A stretch of 64,000 nucleotides of DNA from CAZHYV01 sp964537055. GTDB lineage: Bacteria > Myxococcota_A > Polyangia > Palsa-1104 > JAEUJZ01. The stretch lies in assembly GCA_964537055.1 (NCBI GenBank), contig CAZHYV010000005.1:1-64000 (forward strand), in the 5' to 3' direction. The notes under the pieces are model-generated. The model was not told the origin of the DNA. It saw nothing but the letters and a program-made list of their open reading frames with translations, and did no database searches. Shown here one piece after another: positions 24,532-33,253 of this stretch. The translations under genes and the position numbers were made by a program. How positions within the stretch are numbered: the first letter of the stretch is position 1; the number at the start of each line of letters is the position of its first letter.

Positions 24532-25610
24532 GGACGGCCACCCAGGAGATTTTTCTGCCAAAGTTCGCCCAACGAATAGTCCTTAAGCCAATCTGCCAAA
24601 TCCTCTGAAGATAACCTTCGAAAGGTGGATTGGTTGTTTTCTCTCTCTACCACTACCACATCTTCTGGATCTTCTAGTTGCTCAAGAAGGGTAACAGACT
24701 GAGTAGAAACAATTAACTGCGTATAGACAGAGGCACTCTTTAGCATTCCTGCCAATAAAGCGATTGCATAAGGATGTAACCCCAGCTCAGGTTCATCGAT
24801 AAAAATTAAATGAGGCAGCTCCGGCTGTAATAGTAGCGTCGCAAGGCATATGAAGTTTAACGTGCCGTCGGACAGCTGATAGGCACCGAATACGTGTCCA
24901 GACTTACGGTCTTTCCACTGTAGTGTAATATCCCCACTACGGAGAGGTTCAAAGATAAAATCTTCTATGAATGGAGCAACAAGTTGAATCGTTTTTCGAA
25001 TTTTTTCGTAAGCTTTTGACAAATGCAAATTTGAAGCGTCTTCTTGATATTGATACAATTTGTAAAGAAGAGCTGCAATATTTTGTCCTTCCGCCCGAAG
25101 AGTTAATTGGTCGTGCACGCTCGATAGTGTTTTTGCCGAAGATTTTGGGTCGGGCTGATAAAAGCGATGAACTGCCCAATGATGAACTGCCCAATGTAAA
25201 ACCTCTTGCTCGAGAAAATGGGTAGCTTGTACTTGAATTGATTCGCCTGCAGGGGTTCGCGATACGGTAACCGGTAAAGAATATTTGAGCTGATCACCCT
25301 CTTGGGGGATCAAAGAAGAAACTAAATCAAAAAGTTCCTTTTCCACTTCAAAAACAAGCTTCGAGCGGATTTCCTTTGTCTCCTGGGCGCCGTAATACAA
25401 AAGATGATTTGCTCCCCCTTGTTCCTGTACATAGGCCTCTAACTGCGCATAACCATCGACACAAGCTTGGAGCAGCTTAAAAAATGAAAGAAAATTTGAT
25501 TTCCCTGCGCCATTTGCACCAATCAGCACGTTGAGAGGACGAAGAGCCAAATTCATCGAACGAATTGATTTGTACCCTGAAATGTTTATATGTTTAAGAA
25601 ACATCTTCAT
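24528..25610 (-). CDS. AAA (RecF/SMC-like) ATPase
   Basis: A 360-residue ATP-binding protein of the AAA_21/OLD-like group. The Walker A is 'GANGAGKS' (31-38), the ABC-like signature 'YQLSDGTLNFICLA' lies about residue 240, and Walker B with following acidic residue and His is 'LIFIDEPELGLHP'. There is no long coiled coil as in SMC proteins. It forms a coupled operon with the DUF4276 gene. Such ATPases act as sensors or scaffolds in two-gene anti-phage modules. An exact 15-bp duplication in the middle encodes HWAVH twice. Confidence 0.85.
   Translation of the reverse strand: MKMFLKHINISGYKSIRSMNLALRPLNVLIGANGAGKSNFLSFFKLLQACVDGYAQLEAYVQEQGGANHLLYYGAQETKEIRSKLVFEVEKELFDLVSSLIPQEGDQLKYSLPVTVSRTPAGESIQVQATHFLEQEVLHWAVHHWAVHRFYQPDPKSSAKTLSSVHDQLTLRAEGQNIAALLYKLYQYQEDASNLHLSKAYEKIRKTIQLVAPFIEDFIFEPLRSGDITLQWKDRKSGHVFGAYQLSDGTLNFICLATLLLQPELPHLIFIDEPELGLHPYAIALLAGMLKSASVYTQLIVSTQSVTLLEQLEDPEDVVVVERENNQSTFRRLSSEDLADWLKDYSLGELWQKNLLGGRP
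25166..25195 (-). repeat. Exact 15-bp tandem duplication within the ATPase gene
   Basis: The unit GATGAACTGCCCAAT occurs twice in tandem and encodes HWAVH-HWAVH in frame. It is consistent with recent slippage. Confidence 0.85.
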
Positions 25611-25747
25611 AACGCTTGGATTCCTAGAGATGAACGTATCATTTCATGGAGAGCTATAAATAGCAACTTCTTCAAGAAAGCATCACTTACAGCGTCTTTC
25701 CAGCCCGGCCTCATCGATCCTTCATAAAGTTTGATGAGAATCAAGAC

Positions 25748-27451
25748 CTAATTCGAGATGATGCGATGTCTTACCCAAACCTGTTTCCCCGAAAATACCA
25801 TTGCATAGCCGTGGATGACCGAGGGCTGTTTTGCTTTCACAGCTTGTGCATACTGCTTCGTTTCAACTTGCTTTAGTGCTTGATCGAGCATCTGAGTGAC
25901 TTCTGCTTCGCTCGGCTCTTTGCTTAATACCTTTAATTCGATCACCACCCCGGGACGATGTTTCTCTCTTGGCGAAACCATCACGTCATAGCGGCCAAAG
26001 CCAGACTCTCGGTTGGAAGAAACCTCATAGTCTGCACTTAGGTTCGCAAGCAGCCCTAGTACAAAGGTATGGTACGCTACCTCAGCGGCCAGGTCGTGGT
26101 AGGATAGGCTGGTCAGCAAGATTTCTTGAAGATACGATTGTACCTTTTCACCCTTTCCTTCAAGCAACTGTTGAAAAAATAGGCTTACGTTCTCGGTAGA
26201 GGGCATAAGCTCTGCAAACCAGCGTTCGGTCATCGCACGGAAATCAAACATGACCTCTTGGTTAGGAATGCACATCGAGGCAAACCATTCTCCCCCAGGT
26301 TTTTGATAGTACGTTTTGGCCTTGAGGTACCCCGAGAACAACAGAAAGTTCCACAGCACAAGCTCGCTTTTAGGAATGTCTTGCATCACGATGTTTTCAT
26401 CGATCCGTTTTTCTATACAGCCACCTTGCAAAAGAGCCTCGATCTGCGCTCGAACGTTGCCATGTCTTTGAAAAAGTGCACTTTGAACAATGGTATTCGA
26501 AGCAGTGGCTATCCAATAGGGATTCAGACCAGCCTCCGGATCATCTAGGTACCGGATGACTGACCAGGGGTTATACACTGTGGTTTTGCCAAACAAGTAG
26601 CCGTTGTACCATTTCTGGATCTCAGACATCATGTGCGAAAGATTCGACCGGGCTACCAGGTCTGTGACCTCCTCTTCAGTAAACCCGAACCAGCGCGAAA
26701 ATCGGGGATTCAGCAGGGTGAACACCGCCAGATTGTTGAGCCCTGAGAAGATGCTTTCTTTTGCGACCCGTAAAATCCCCGTCAGTACACCCTTTTCCAG
26801 ATGGGCGTTATCTTTAAGCGCAGAGGAAAGAAATGTACGAAAAAATGAAATCGCCGGGGCATAGTAGCCCTTGTCAAACGCAGCATGCAAAGGACTATCG
26901 TACTCATCAATTAGAACGACAGGAGCTTGCTTGTGGTAGTCGTGTAAGTATTTAGAAAGATAATAGAGTGCGCTATCGCAATCAGAAATCTCAGCTTCTT
27001 TTTTGATGATGGCCGTAAATAAATCTTTCTCGTGCTTAGAAAGATGTTTGGCGTCAAGAAGGTAATCGTGTTCTTTGTAGAGCGCAGAAAGAAGTTCACG
27101 AATTTTTTTCTGGCACTCTTCCCAGGTATCTTGCTTCGCATCTTTGAGGGTGAGAAAGATGACCGGGTACTTCTGAAAGTGAGCCTGCGCGCTTTGTGAA
27201 TGCTCGACCTGTAACCCCTTAAACAAATCTCTCCGATCTTCGCTGGATTTTTCGAGAAAATACCGAAGCATAGATAGATTTAAAGTTTTGCCGAAGCGCC
27301 TGGGCCGAGGAAGAAGAAGCACCAGGGCAGCAGAATCCATCACCTCTTCGATAAAGAGGCTCTTATCCACGTACGTATATCCCTTGTTTCTAAGCTTTTG
27401 GAAGTCTGATTCTCCGATAGGAAAACGAAGGCGAGAAGAGGCGCTTTTCAT
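25748..27451 (-). CDS. AAA-ATPase-like/PD-(D/E)XK nuclease superfamily protein
   Basis: A 567-residue protein of the AAA-ATPase_like plus PDDEXK_9 family. The family's hallmark 'YVDKSLFIEEVM' and 'LLLPRPRRFGKTLNLSML' appear at residues 25-65, then 'PVVLIDEYDSPL' (Walker-B-like, about 180). The nuclease-like end has 'GRYDVMVSP' and 'GVVIELKV' (about 490-520). Full length and intact. The family is abundant in some host-associated bacteria, and its biological role is unsettled. It lies next to the AAA/DUF4276 pair on the same strand. Confidence 0.9.
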   Translation of the reverse strand: MKSASSRLRFPIGESDFQKLRNKGYTYVDKSLFIEEVMDSAALVLLLPRPRRFGKTLNLSMLRYFLEKSSEDRRDLFKGLQVEHSQSAQAHFQKYPVIFLTLKDAKQDTWEECQKKIRELLSALYKEHDYLLDAKHLSKHEKDLFTAIIKKEAEISDCDSALYYLSKYLHDYHKQAPVVLIDEYDSPLHAAFDKGYYAPAISFFRTFLSSALKDNAHLEKGVLTGILRVAKESIFSGLNNLAVFTLLNPRFSRWFGFTEEEVTDLVARSNLSHMMSEIQKWYNGYLFGKTTVYNPWSVIRYLDDPEAGLNPYWIATASNTIVQSALFQRHGNVRAQIEALLQGGCIEKRIDENIVMQDIPKSELVLWNFLLFSGYLKAKTYYQKPGGEWFASMCIPNQEVMFDFRAMTERWFAELMPSTENVSLFFQQLLEGKGEKVQSYLQEILLTSLSYHDLAAEVAYHTFVLGLLANLSADYEVSSNRESGFGRYDVMVSPREKHRPGVVIELKVLSKEPSEAEVTQMLDQALKQVETKQYAQAVKAKQPSVIHGYAMVFSGKQVWVRHRIISN

Positions 27452-27563
27452 GATCGGTACTATATGCTTTTACCGAGAAAGAAGAAATAAATATTTGGGT
27501 GCTAGGAAAGTTTTGACGGCCTCGAATTTTTGCCCTATGTACATAGCAAAGCATTCAAAAAGT

Positions 27564-27576
27564 ATTCAAATTGAAT
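27564..27576. promoter_or_regulatory. 13-bp perfect palindrome at the start of the dipeptidase gene
   Basis: ATTCAA-A-TTGAAT lies in the intergenic region between two divergent genes and overlaps the first possible ATG of the dipeptidase gene. It could be an operator; nothing else supports this. Confidence 0.25.
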
Positions 27577-28363
27577 GGGTGCCTTGATGACGCTTCTCCA
27601 TGTTCCTGTTTTCCTCCTTGTGATTCTGTTTACAACCTCAAGCGATGCCTCCAACCAAGCAATTCCTCAAAGGCCCGTCCCAATCCCCCTCCCAGCTGGG
27701 TTTGTATTCCTGCACGATATCGATCCTACCATTGTCCAAAGTTCTCGGTACTTTGGCTCTGATAACTTTATGGGCAGAAAGGTTCCCGGATATGTGACAG
27801 AACAGGTCATTCTTTCCTTGCCCGCTGCCAGGGCCCTTACCCAGGTACAGGCTGAACTTCGTAAGCAAGGATTGACCCTCGTTGTGTATGATGGATACCG
27901 GCCCCAGCGGGCAGTGGATGCCTTTGTGAAATGGAGCGAAGACCCATCTGACGAAGTCACGAAAGCAAGCTATTATCCAACCCTTCCTAAAGCAGATTTG
28001 TTTCGGCTTGGCTATATTGCCAAAAGATCAGGTCATTGCCGAGGGAGTACCGTCGATGTAACCATCATGAAGAGAGGTCGAAAGATTCATTCCCCTAAAA
28101 AAACATCTAAGATCCTCACGGATGGTTCCTCGATTCCCTATCTAGACGATGGCACGATGGACATGGGTTCAAGCTATGATTTATTTCATAAGGCCTCTCA
28201 CCACGACAGTCCGCTTGTTTCTAAAAAGGCCACCTCGTTGCGAAATTTTCTGCGAGCCATGATGAAAAAGCACGGGTTTAAAGAGCTACCCGAAGAGTGG
28301 TGGCATTATACCCTTACAAACGAACCTTATCCGAAGGACTCTTTTGATTTTACTCCAGCATAG
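27575..28363 (+). CDS. D-alanyl-D-alanine dipeptidase, VanX/DdpX family
   Basis: A 262-residue zinc dipeptidase with an N-terminal signal ('FLLVILFTTSSDAS'), so probably periplasmic. Family residues are intact: 'VVYDGYRP' (R109), zinc ligands H154 and D161 in 'SGHCRGSTVDVT', catalytic E241 and ligand H244 in 'EEWWHY'. It hydrolyses D-Ala-D-Ala and related dipeptides, either recycling peptidoglycan fragments or for nutrition. No vanH/vanA partners are present, so vancomycin resistance is not implied. ATG 27587 is an alternative start. Confidence 0.9.
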   Translation: MGALMTLLHVPVFLLVILFTTSSDASNQAIPQRPVPIPLPAGFVFLHDIDPTIVQSSRYFGSDNFMGRKVPGYVTEQVILSLPAARALTQVQAELRKQGLTLVVYDGYRPQRAVDAFVKWSEDPSDEVTKASYYPTLPKADLFRLGYIAKRSGHCRGSTVDVTIMKRGRKIHSPKKTSKILTDGSSIPYLDDGTMDMGSSYDLFHKASHHDSPLVSKKATSLRNFLRAMMKKHGFKELPEEWWHYTLTNEPYPKDSFDFTPA

Positions 28364-28812
28364 TCCAAAGGACCTCACGTGCCCCCCTTTGGGTGGTTAT
28401 ACTAGGGCAACGGCAACGGTTCTTTCCTCATTTTCTACCTACAAACCCTTTGGAATAGAAAAGCAGGCACAGAAAGCCCTGGAACAAAAGGCAGGTCATG
28501 TTCTTGAAGAGATTCGTATTGTGCTCTCGGGAGTCCAAGCCCTCTTCGGATTTCAGCCGATTTCAGTGTTTAGTCAATCCTTTGAGGAAAAGCTATCTCA
28601 ACCGCACAAATTGATCCATTTTGCTGCCCTAGGGCTTGTGGCTGTTGCGACCATCCTTTTGGCGACTCCAGCTGCCTACCACCAGCAGACAAGATGTTTT
28701 TCTAATTGGAGTTGTCCTTTTGAAAAACCTGCCCTTGGCCCTAATGATTGTGGTAATCTTTTGGGGACTCTGCATCGGATTTTGGTATGTCTTCCCCGAG
28801 AAACATCGGTGA
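28344..28812 (+). pseudogene. Frameshifted DUF6328-like membrane protein gene
   Basis: The first part (28420-28690) reads 'LEEIRIVLSGVQALFGFQPI' and 'LGLVAVATILLATPAAYH', which match my memory of DUF6328 membrane proteins. After about 28690 the family-like continuation is found only in another frame ('FLIGVVLLKNLPLALMIVV', stop at 28810-28812). So one base was gained or lost, perhaps at the T run near 28697. The original frame runs on without family likeness to 29168, antisense to the next gene. No good start codon or ribosome-binding site is seen either. Probably a decaying gene. Confidence 0.6.
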
Positions 28813-28892
28813 AGGCTCGCGATTCCTACCTGTTAGAAAAGAACACCTTTTGTAGGCTTAGCGTTTGGACGAACGAGAAGGCGAGGCCCTCT

Positions 28893-29180
28893 TCATCTGG
28901 AACCATAGAGTTTTCCCTCACTCACGATCACAAATTCTCGATCCAGTACAAACGCAAGCGCAGGGGGGTAATCTGCCTCCGAGGCGACATCATCTGCATA
29001 ACGTTGTGCATCGTTGAAGTTGGTAAAATCACGCGTTCGCATCCGACCATCGGATTCGCTCACCACAACGCGGTGACTATATTCAGCGGCAAGCGGCCCT
29101 GCCTTTTCCGCCTCCTGAACAATCCAATCCCGGACCGCTCTCTCTTGCGCTTTTGGGTCTTGGAGTAACTTTTCGCTCAT
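28893..29180 (-). CDS. Hypothetical small protein downstream of valS
   Basis: A 95-residue soluble acidic protein. It lies 42 bp after valS on the same strand and is probably read through from it. Segments such as 'DFTNFNDAQRYADDVASE' suggest a compact alpha/beta domain, but no family is recognised. It has no signal peptide and no membrane segment. Confidence 0.6.
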   Translation of the reverse strand: MSEKLLQDPKAQERAVRDWIVQEAEKAGPLAAEYSHRVVVSESDGRMRTRDFTNFNDAQRYADDVASEADYPPALAFVLDREFVIVSEGKLYGSR

Positions 29181-29222
29181 GGCTTCGCCACAACCTTGCT
29201 TCGCCCCAACATTAGCGTATCC

Positions 29223-32066
29223 CTAAATCGACGCAAGGACCTGCTTTTGCTTACGAATCTCGCCAAGCTGCTGATCAAGCTCAACCACCCGGTTCTGCGT
29301 CGTTACCACCACCTCAGGCTTTGCCCTCTTGAGAAAGTCTTCATTCTGCAACCGCCCTTTGAGCGTCGTCTGTTCTTGCTCGCATTTCTGCTCTTCTTTT
29401 TCAAGACGCGCGGTTTCTCTGGGAAGGTCAAGCCACTTTCCTGCGTCGGGCAGAATCACGGTCATTCCCTCGACGACGTAGACCAAGGAGCCTTTTCCCC
29501 GGGGCTCTTCGGCAACCACTTCTACCTGAGAAGTGCGCGCAAGTAGCCCAATCAAATCCCGATAGGTATTTAAAAGTTTTCTGGTTTTTTCGTCAGCGAC
29601 CTTGACCAAAAACTGGATGTCATTCTGGGTTAGCTGATACGTAGACCGAATGGAGCGGATGGTCGACACCGCCAATTGGATCTTTTGCATGTGTTCGCTC
29701 ACTTCTCGGTCGATAAACTTTTCTTCTCGGCTTGGATAAAGCGTAATCATCAAGCTATCGGGCGAGCCGTGGTATCGAGGGAGCTTGGTCCAGATTTCCT
29801 CAGTCACAAAAGGAATCATCGGATGCAAAAGACGCATACAGACCTCTAACACGACAGCCAGCGTCCCCTGGGTCATCTTCTTCGCCTGAAGGCTTTCTGG
29901 ATCTTGCTCGGTAGATTGAAGCTGAGGCTTACACATCTCGATGTACCAATCGCAAACCTCATTCCAAAAAAACTGGTACAGCTTTTGGGCCGCCTCACTA
30001 AGCTGAAACGAAGCAATTGCCTCGTTTACCTCCCCAATCACCTCGTGCAAACGTGAGAGGATCCAGCGCTCGGCGAGCCCAAAATGATCAAGCGACTTTG
30101 CCTTCTGGAGTGACTCTAAAAAGGCATCCATGTCTAAGCCCCCACTGTACATAAGGAAGAACCGGGAGGCGCTCCAAAGCTTATTAAGAAAGTGACGGTA
30201 ACCTTCGATCCGAGGGATAGAAAGCCGGATGTTCCGTCCCTGAGAACCCATCACCAAAAGGAAGAACCGCAGCGCATCTGCCCCTAGTTTAGGGAATCCA
30301 TTTGGATAGGTCGCCGCAGCCTGAGGAAATGCTTTTTTGTACTTGGCAAATGCTTCCTCTTTTTCTTTCTTGCTAGGCAACTTCTCTTGAGAGAAACCCA
30401 ACACCTCGTCGATCGTAGCTCCGTAAACCAAATGCAAAGGATCGATTACATTCCCCTTTACTTTCGACATCTTTTCGCCGTTCTCATCGACCACCAAAGC
30501 ATGAAGTAGCACAGTTTGGAAGGGAGCTTTTTTCATAAAGTGCATCCCCATCATCATCATGCGGGCTACCCAGAAAAATAAAATGTCATGGCCCGTTTCC
30601 ATCACGGTGTTTGGATAGAAAGTCTTTAGGTCTCGAGTTGGATCTGGCCAGCCAAGCGTTGCAAACGGCCACAGCGCCGAACTAAACCAAGTATCTAGCA
30701 CATCGTCATCCTGCCGTAGGTTTTTATGGCCTGCCTGCTTCTGCGCCTCTTCTTCAGTGCGAGCCACATAAACCTTCGTTTCGTCATCTTTATCGTACCA
30801 GGCAGGAATCCGATGCCCCCACCAAAGCTGACGAGAAATACACCAATCTTTGATATTCCGCATCCACCTGAAATAGTCGTCCGTAAAGTTTGCAGGAACA
30901 AACTTGGTCTTCCCCTGCTCTACCGCCTCGATGGCGGGCTTTGCTAGGGGTTCCGTTTTTACAAACCACTGCATCGACAGAAGAGGCTCAACCACGGTAT
31001 CACAGCGTGAACATTGCCCAAGGCCAATCTTATGGGGCTTCTCTGAAGCCAAAAGACCTCGCTCCTCTAGGAGGGTGAGGGCCTTTTTTCGTGCTTCGGC
31101 AATGGACAGTTCCTGAAATTCTTTGGGCGCATTCTCATTCAGCTTGCCTTGTGGGGTAAAGACGGAGATCTGCTCTAACTTATGTCGCTGGCCCGTCTCA
31201 AAATCGTTAAAATCATGAGCTGGCGTTACCTTCACGGCCCCAGTACCAAACTCCATCGAAACCAAGATGGGGTCTGCAATCACAGGGATGGTACGCTCTG
31301 TCAACGGCACGCGAACCCGCTTCCCAATCAGATGCTGAAACCTTGGATCTTCTGGATGAACAGCGACCGCGGTATCACCAAATATGGTTTCGGGACGCGT
31401 CGTGGCTACGATCAGCTGCTCTCCCTTGTTAGCATCAACCACTGGATACGCAATGTGCCAGATTTTCCCATCCACATCGGTCGTCTCTACTTCTAGATCA
31501 GAAAGGGCGGTGAAACATCGGGTACACCAATTGATCAACCGGTACGCTCGGTAGATCAGTCCTTCTTCGTAAAGACGAACAAACGCTTCCTTCACTGCCC
31601 TTGAAAAACCCTCATCCATGGTAAACCGGCTGCGCTGCCAATCCAAAGAAAATCCCAACACTTTTAACTGCTTAGAGATCCGATTGCCCGACTTTTCCTT
31701 CCATCGCCAAATTCTTTCTAAAAATGCATCCCGCCCTAGATCATGCCTGGAAGCAATACCTTCTTCCTTCGCCAAGGTTCGTTCTACCACCAGCTGTGTT
31801 GCGATCCCTGCATGGTCCACTCCAGGGAGCCAAAGTGTATTGTACGCTTGCATCCGATAATAGCGGACAAGCACATCCTGAATCACGTACATGGCATGGC
31901 CCATGTGCAAAGACCCAGTCACGTTGGGAGGGGGAATGGTGATACAAAATGGCATCTTTGGGGTATCAGCGCTAGGATGGAAATATCCCTGCTCTTCCCA
32001 AGTGCGGTACCACTTTTCTTCAACATCTCCAGGTTCATAAGCTTTGGCAAGGATTTCTTGGGTCAT
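29223..32066 (-). CDS. valS: Valyl-tRNA synthetase
   Basis: A 947-residue class I aminoacyl-tRNA synthetase of normal length. The HIGH motif appears as 'HMGH' in 'PPNVTGSLHMGHAM' (about residue 50), and the KMSKS loop as 'KMSKVKGNVIDPLHL' (about 535). Editing-domain motifs such as 'VATTRPETIFGDTAV' are intact. An anticodon-binding domain follows, then a C-terminal coiled coil ('LEKEEQKCEQEQTTLKG'). It charges tRNA-Val. Its start overlaps the end of the receiver gene by four bases, an unusual operon partner. Confidence 0.98.
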   Translation of the reverse strand: MTQEILAKAYEPGDVEEKWYRTWEEQGYFHPSADTPKMPFCITIPPPNVTGSLHMGHAMYVIQDVLVRYYRMQAYNTLWLPGVDHAGIATQLVVERTLAKEEGIASRHDLGRDAFLERIWRWKEKSGNRISKQLKVLGFSLDWQRSRFTMDEGFSRAVKEAFVRLYEEGLIYRAYRLINWCTRCFTALSDLEVETTDVDGKIWHIAYPVVDANKGEQLIVATTRPETIFGDTAVAVHPEDPRFQHLIGKRVRVPLTERTIPVIADPILVSMEFGTGAVKVTPAHDFNDFETGQRHKLEQISVFTPQGKLNENAPKEFQELSIAEARKKALTLLEERGLLASEKPHKIGLGQCSRCDTVVEPLLSMQWFVKTEPLAKPAIEAVEQGKTKFVPANFTDDYFRWMRNIKDWCISRQLWWGHRIPAWYDKDDETKVYVARTEEEAQKQAGHKNLRQDDDVLDTWFSSALWPFATLGWPDPTRDLKTFYPNTVMETGHDILFFWVARMMMMGMHFMKKAPFQTVLLHALVVDENGEKMSKVKGNVIDPLHLVYGATIDEVLGFSQEKLPSKKEKEEAFAKYKKAFPQAAATYPNGFPKLGADALRFFLLVMGSQGRNIRLSIPRIEGYRHFLNKLWSASRFFLMYSGGLDMDAFLESLQKAKSLDHFGLAERWILSRLHEVIGEVNEAIASFQLSEAAQKLYQFFWNEVCDWYIEMCKPQLQSTEQDPESLQAKKMTQGTLAVVLEVCMRLLHPMIPFVTEEIWTKLPRYHGSPDSLMITLYPSREEKFIDREVSEHMQKIQLAVSTIRSIRSTYQLTQNDIQFLVKVADEKTRKLLNTYRDLIGLLARTSQVEVVAEEPRGKGSLVYVVEGMTVILPDAGKWLDLPRETARLEKEEQKCEQEQTTLKGRLQNEDFLKRAKPEVVVTTQNRVVELDQQLGEIRKQKQVLASI

Positions 32067-32800
32067 GTAAGTCTTGGTCTTTCTTTGATAAATTCTTGTT
32101 CTGTGTGGCTTTCAGGCTCGGTTTTCAGGATAGCCTTGGCAAGTTCTGGTACAACTTCCCAAGCAATCTTTTGAATCTGCTCTACGCTAAGCTGAGCAAT
32201 CGCTTCGTACGCTTGCCCTCGTCTAGCTATTTGCTCTAACGCGAATACAACTGGGGCCGGTAAAGGAGCGCGGGGCAAAAAAGGAAGCCGGGGCATGAGA
32301 GGGACCATTTTAGGTATTCCCATGCCCTCATGCCTGGCTGTATCTTCGGGCCAGGAATCCGCCTCCTGTTCCTCTTTAGGAGGCGGACTTGTGTGAGGGG
32401 ACAGACCTGCGGATGGCGATACAACCAGCGCGTTCGACCCCACTTTCACTCCCGAGAGTGTGTCGGCGATTGTACTTCTTACAATCTGCGAATCGAACGG
32501 TTTCTTCAAAATGGTGTAGTTTCCCAATTCTTGACCCAAGTCTTGCTCGTAAGGATGAAATTTACTAACCAAAAGGATCACGGGTATCTTTGCCAAGGAG
32601 CCTACCCTTTGAGCAAGCGGATACGCCTGCTTCCCGGGAAGCCCTACGTCTACTAGTACGAGATCAATCCCCTGATGGACGAGCGTTTCTGCATCATGAG
32701 CGTTTGTGCTAAAGACAAGTTGATAAGCCGGCGGCGTAAGAAGGATTTCAAAAATCCTCCGCATCGTACGGCTATCATCAATAATTAGGATTGTTTTCAA
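32063..32800 (-). CDS. Response-regulator receiver protein with myxobacterial-type tail
   Basis: A 245-residue protein. An N-terminal receiver domain (1-120) has the acidic pair D8-D9, phosphoacceptor D51 ('LVLVDVGLPG'), S79 and K100. A Pro-rich linker follows. The C-terminal helix pair ('YEAIAQLSVEQIQKIAWEV', 'VPELAKAILKTE') resembles tails of stand-alone regulators described in myxobacteria. There is no DNA-binding domain. It is translationally coupled to valS. The cognate kinase is not in the window. Confidence 0.85.
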   Translation of the reverse strand: MKTILIIDDSRTMRRIFEILLTPPAYQLVFSTNAHDAETLVHQGIDLVLVDVGLPGKQAYPLAQRVGSLAKIPVILLVSKFHPYEQDLGQELGNYTILKKPFDSQIVRSTIADTLSGVKVGSNALVVSPSAGLSPHTSPPPKEEQEADSWPEDTARHEGMGIPKMVPLMPRLPFLPRAPLPAPVVFALEQIARRGQAYEAIAQLSVEQIQKIAWEVVPELAKAILKTEPESHTEQEFIKERPRLT

Positions 32801-32880
32801 AGGTTCTCCTTAAGCCACGCTAACGTATGCTTTACGTACAAACAAAAATCTTTTGTTCGTGTTCTGTTTGCAAAGCTACT

Positions 32881-33168
32881 TTATGTATTCTTTCCACCGA
32901 TATCAATATCCAGGGGTTTGATTTCTGCACTTCCATCCTCATTCCGGATCAGAAGCTCAACCCGATGCTCTGCACTCTCAAGGATCTCTGACCCTCTTTT
33001 TGAGAGACGGACGCCCTCCTCAAAAGCTAACAAAGCCTGCTCGAGGGGCAAATTCCCCTGCTCCAGACGGGCAACAATCTGGCGAAGTTGCTGGAGAATC
33101 TGATCAAACCCTTCATTTTCTTCTAAATTTTGTGACAAAGATCGATTCATTGATGACGGATGGCTCAT
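32881..33168 (-). CDS. xseB: Exodeoxyribonuclease VII small subunit
   Basis: A 95-residue protein with the XseB helical hairpin: 'FDQILQQLRQIVARLEQGNLPLEQALLAFEEGVRL' pattern (residues 18-52), followed by a conserved helix and an acidic tail. With XseA it degrades single-stranded DNA. xseA is not adjacent, although the two are often close. Slightly longer N-terminus than usual, so ATG choice is uncertain by a few residues. Confidence 0.9.
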   Translation of the reverse strand: MSHPSSMNRSLSQNLEENEGFDQILQQLRQIVARLEQGNLPLEQALLAFEEGVRLSKRGSEILESAEHRVELLIRNEDGSAEIKPLDIDIGGKNT

Positions 33169-33253
33169 AGATTTGGTACTGTATCGATAAAAAAAGATTG
33201 GCGCAAGCGATCGGATCTATTTTACTCTGTAGCAACCTAACTAAAGAAGAATT

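Noticed and set aside
24371..24579. Plus-strand frames across the DUF4276 and ATPase genes
   Set aside because: Shadows of intact minus-strand genes with clear motifs.
27575..28363. Vancomycin-resistance cluster
   Set aside because: Only a VanX/DdpX-type dipeptidase is present. No ligase or lactate dehydrogenase gene is near.
28812..29168. Continuation of the DUF6328-like frame to 29168
   Set aside because: No family likeness beyond about 28690 and antisense to a credible small gene at 28893-29180.
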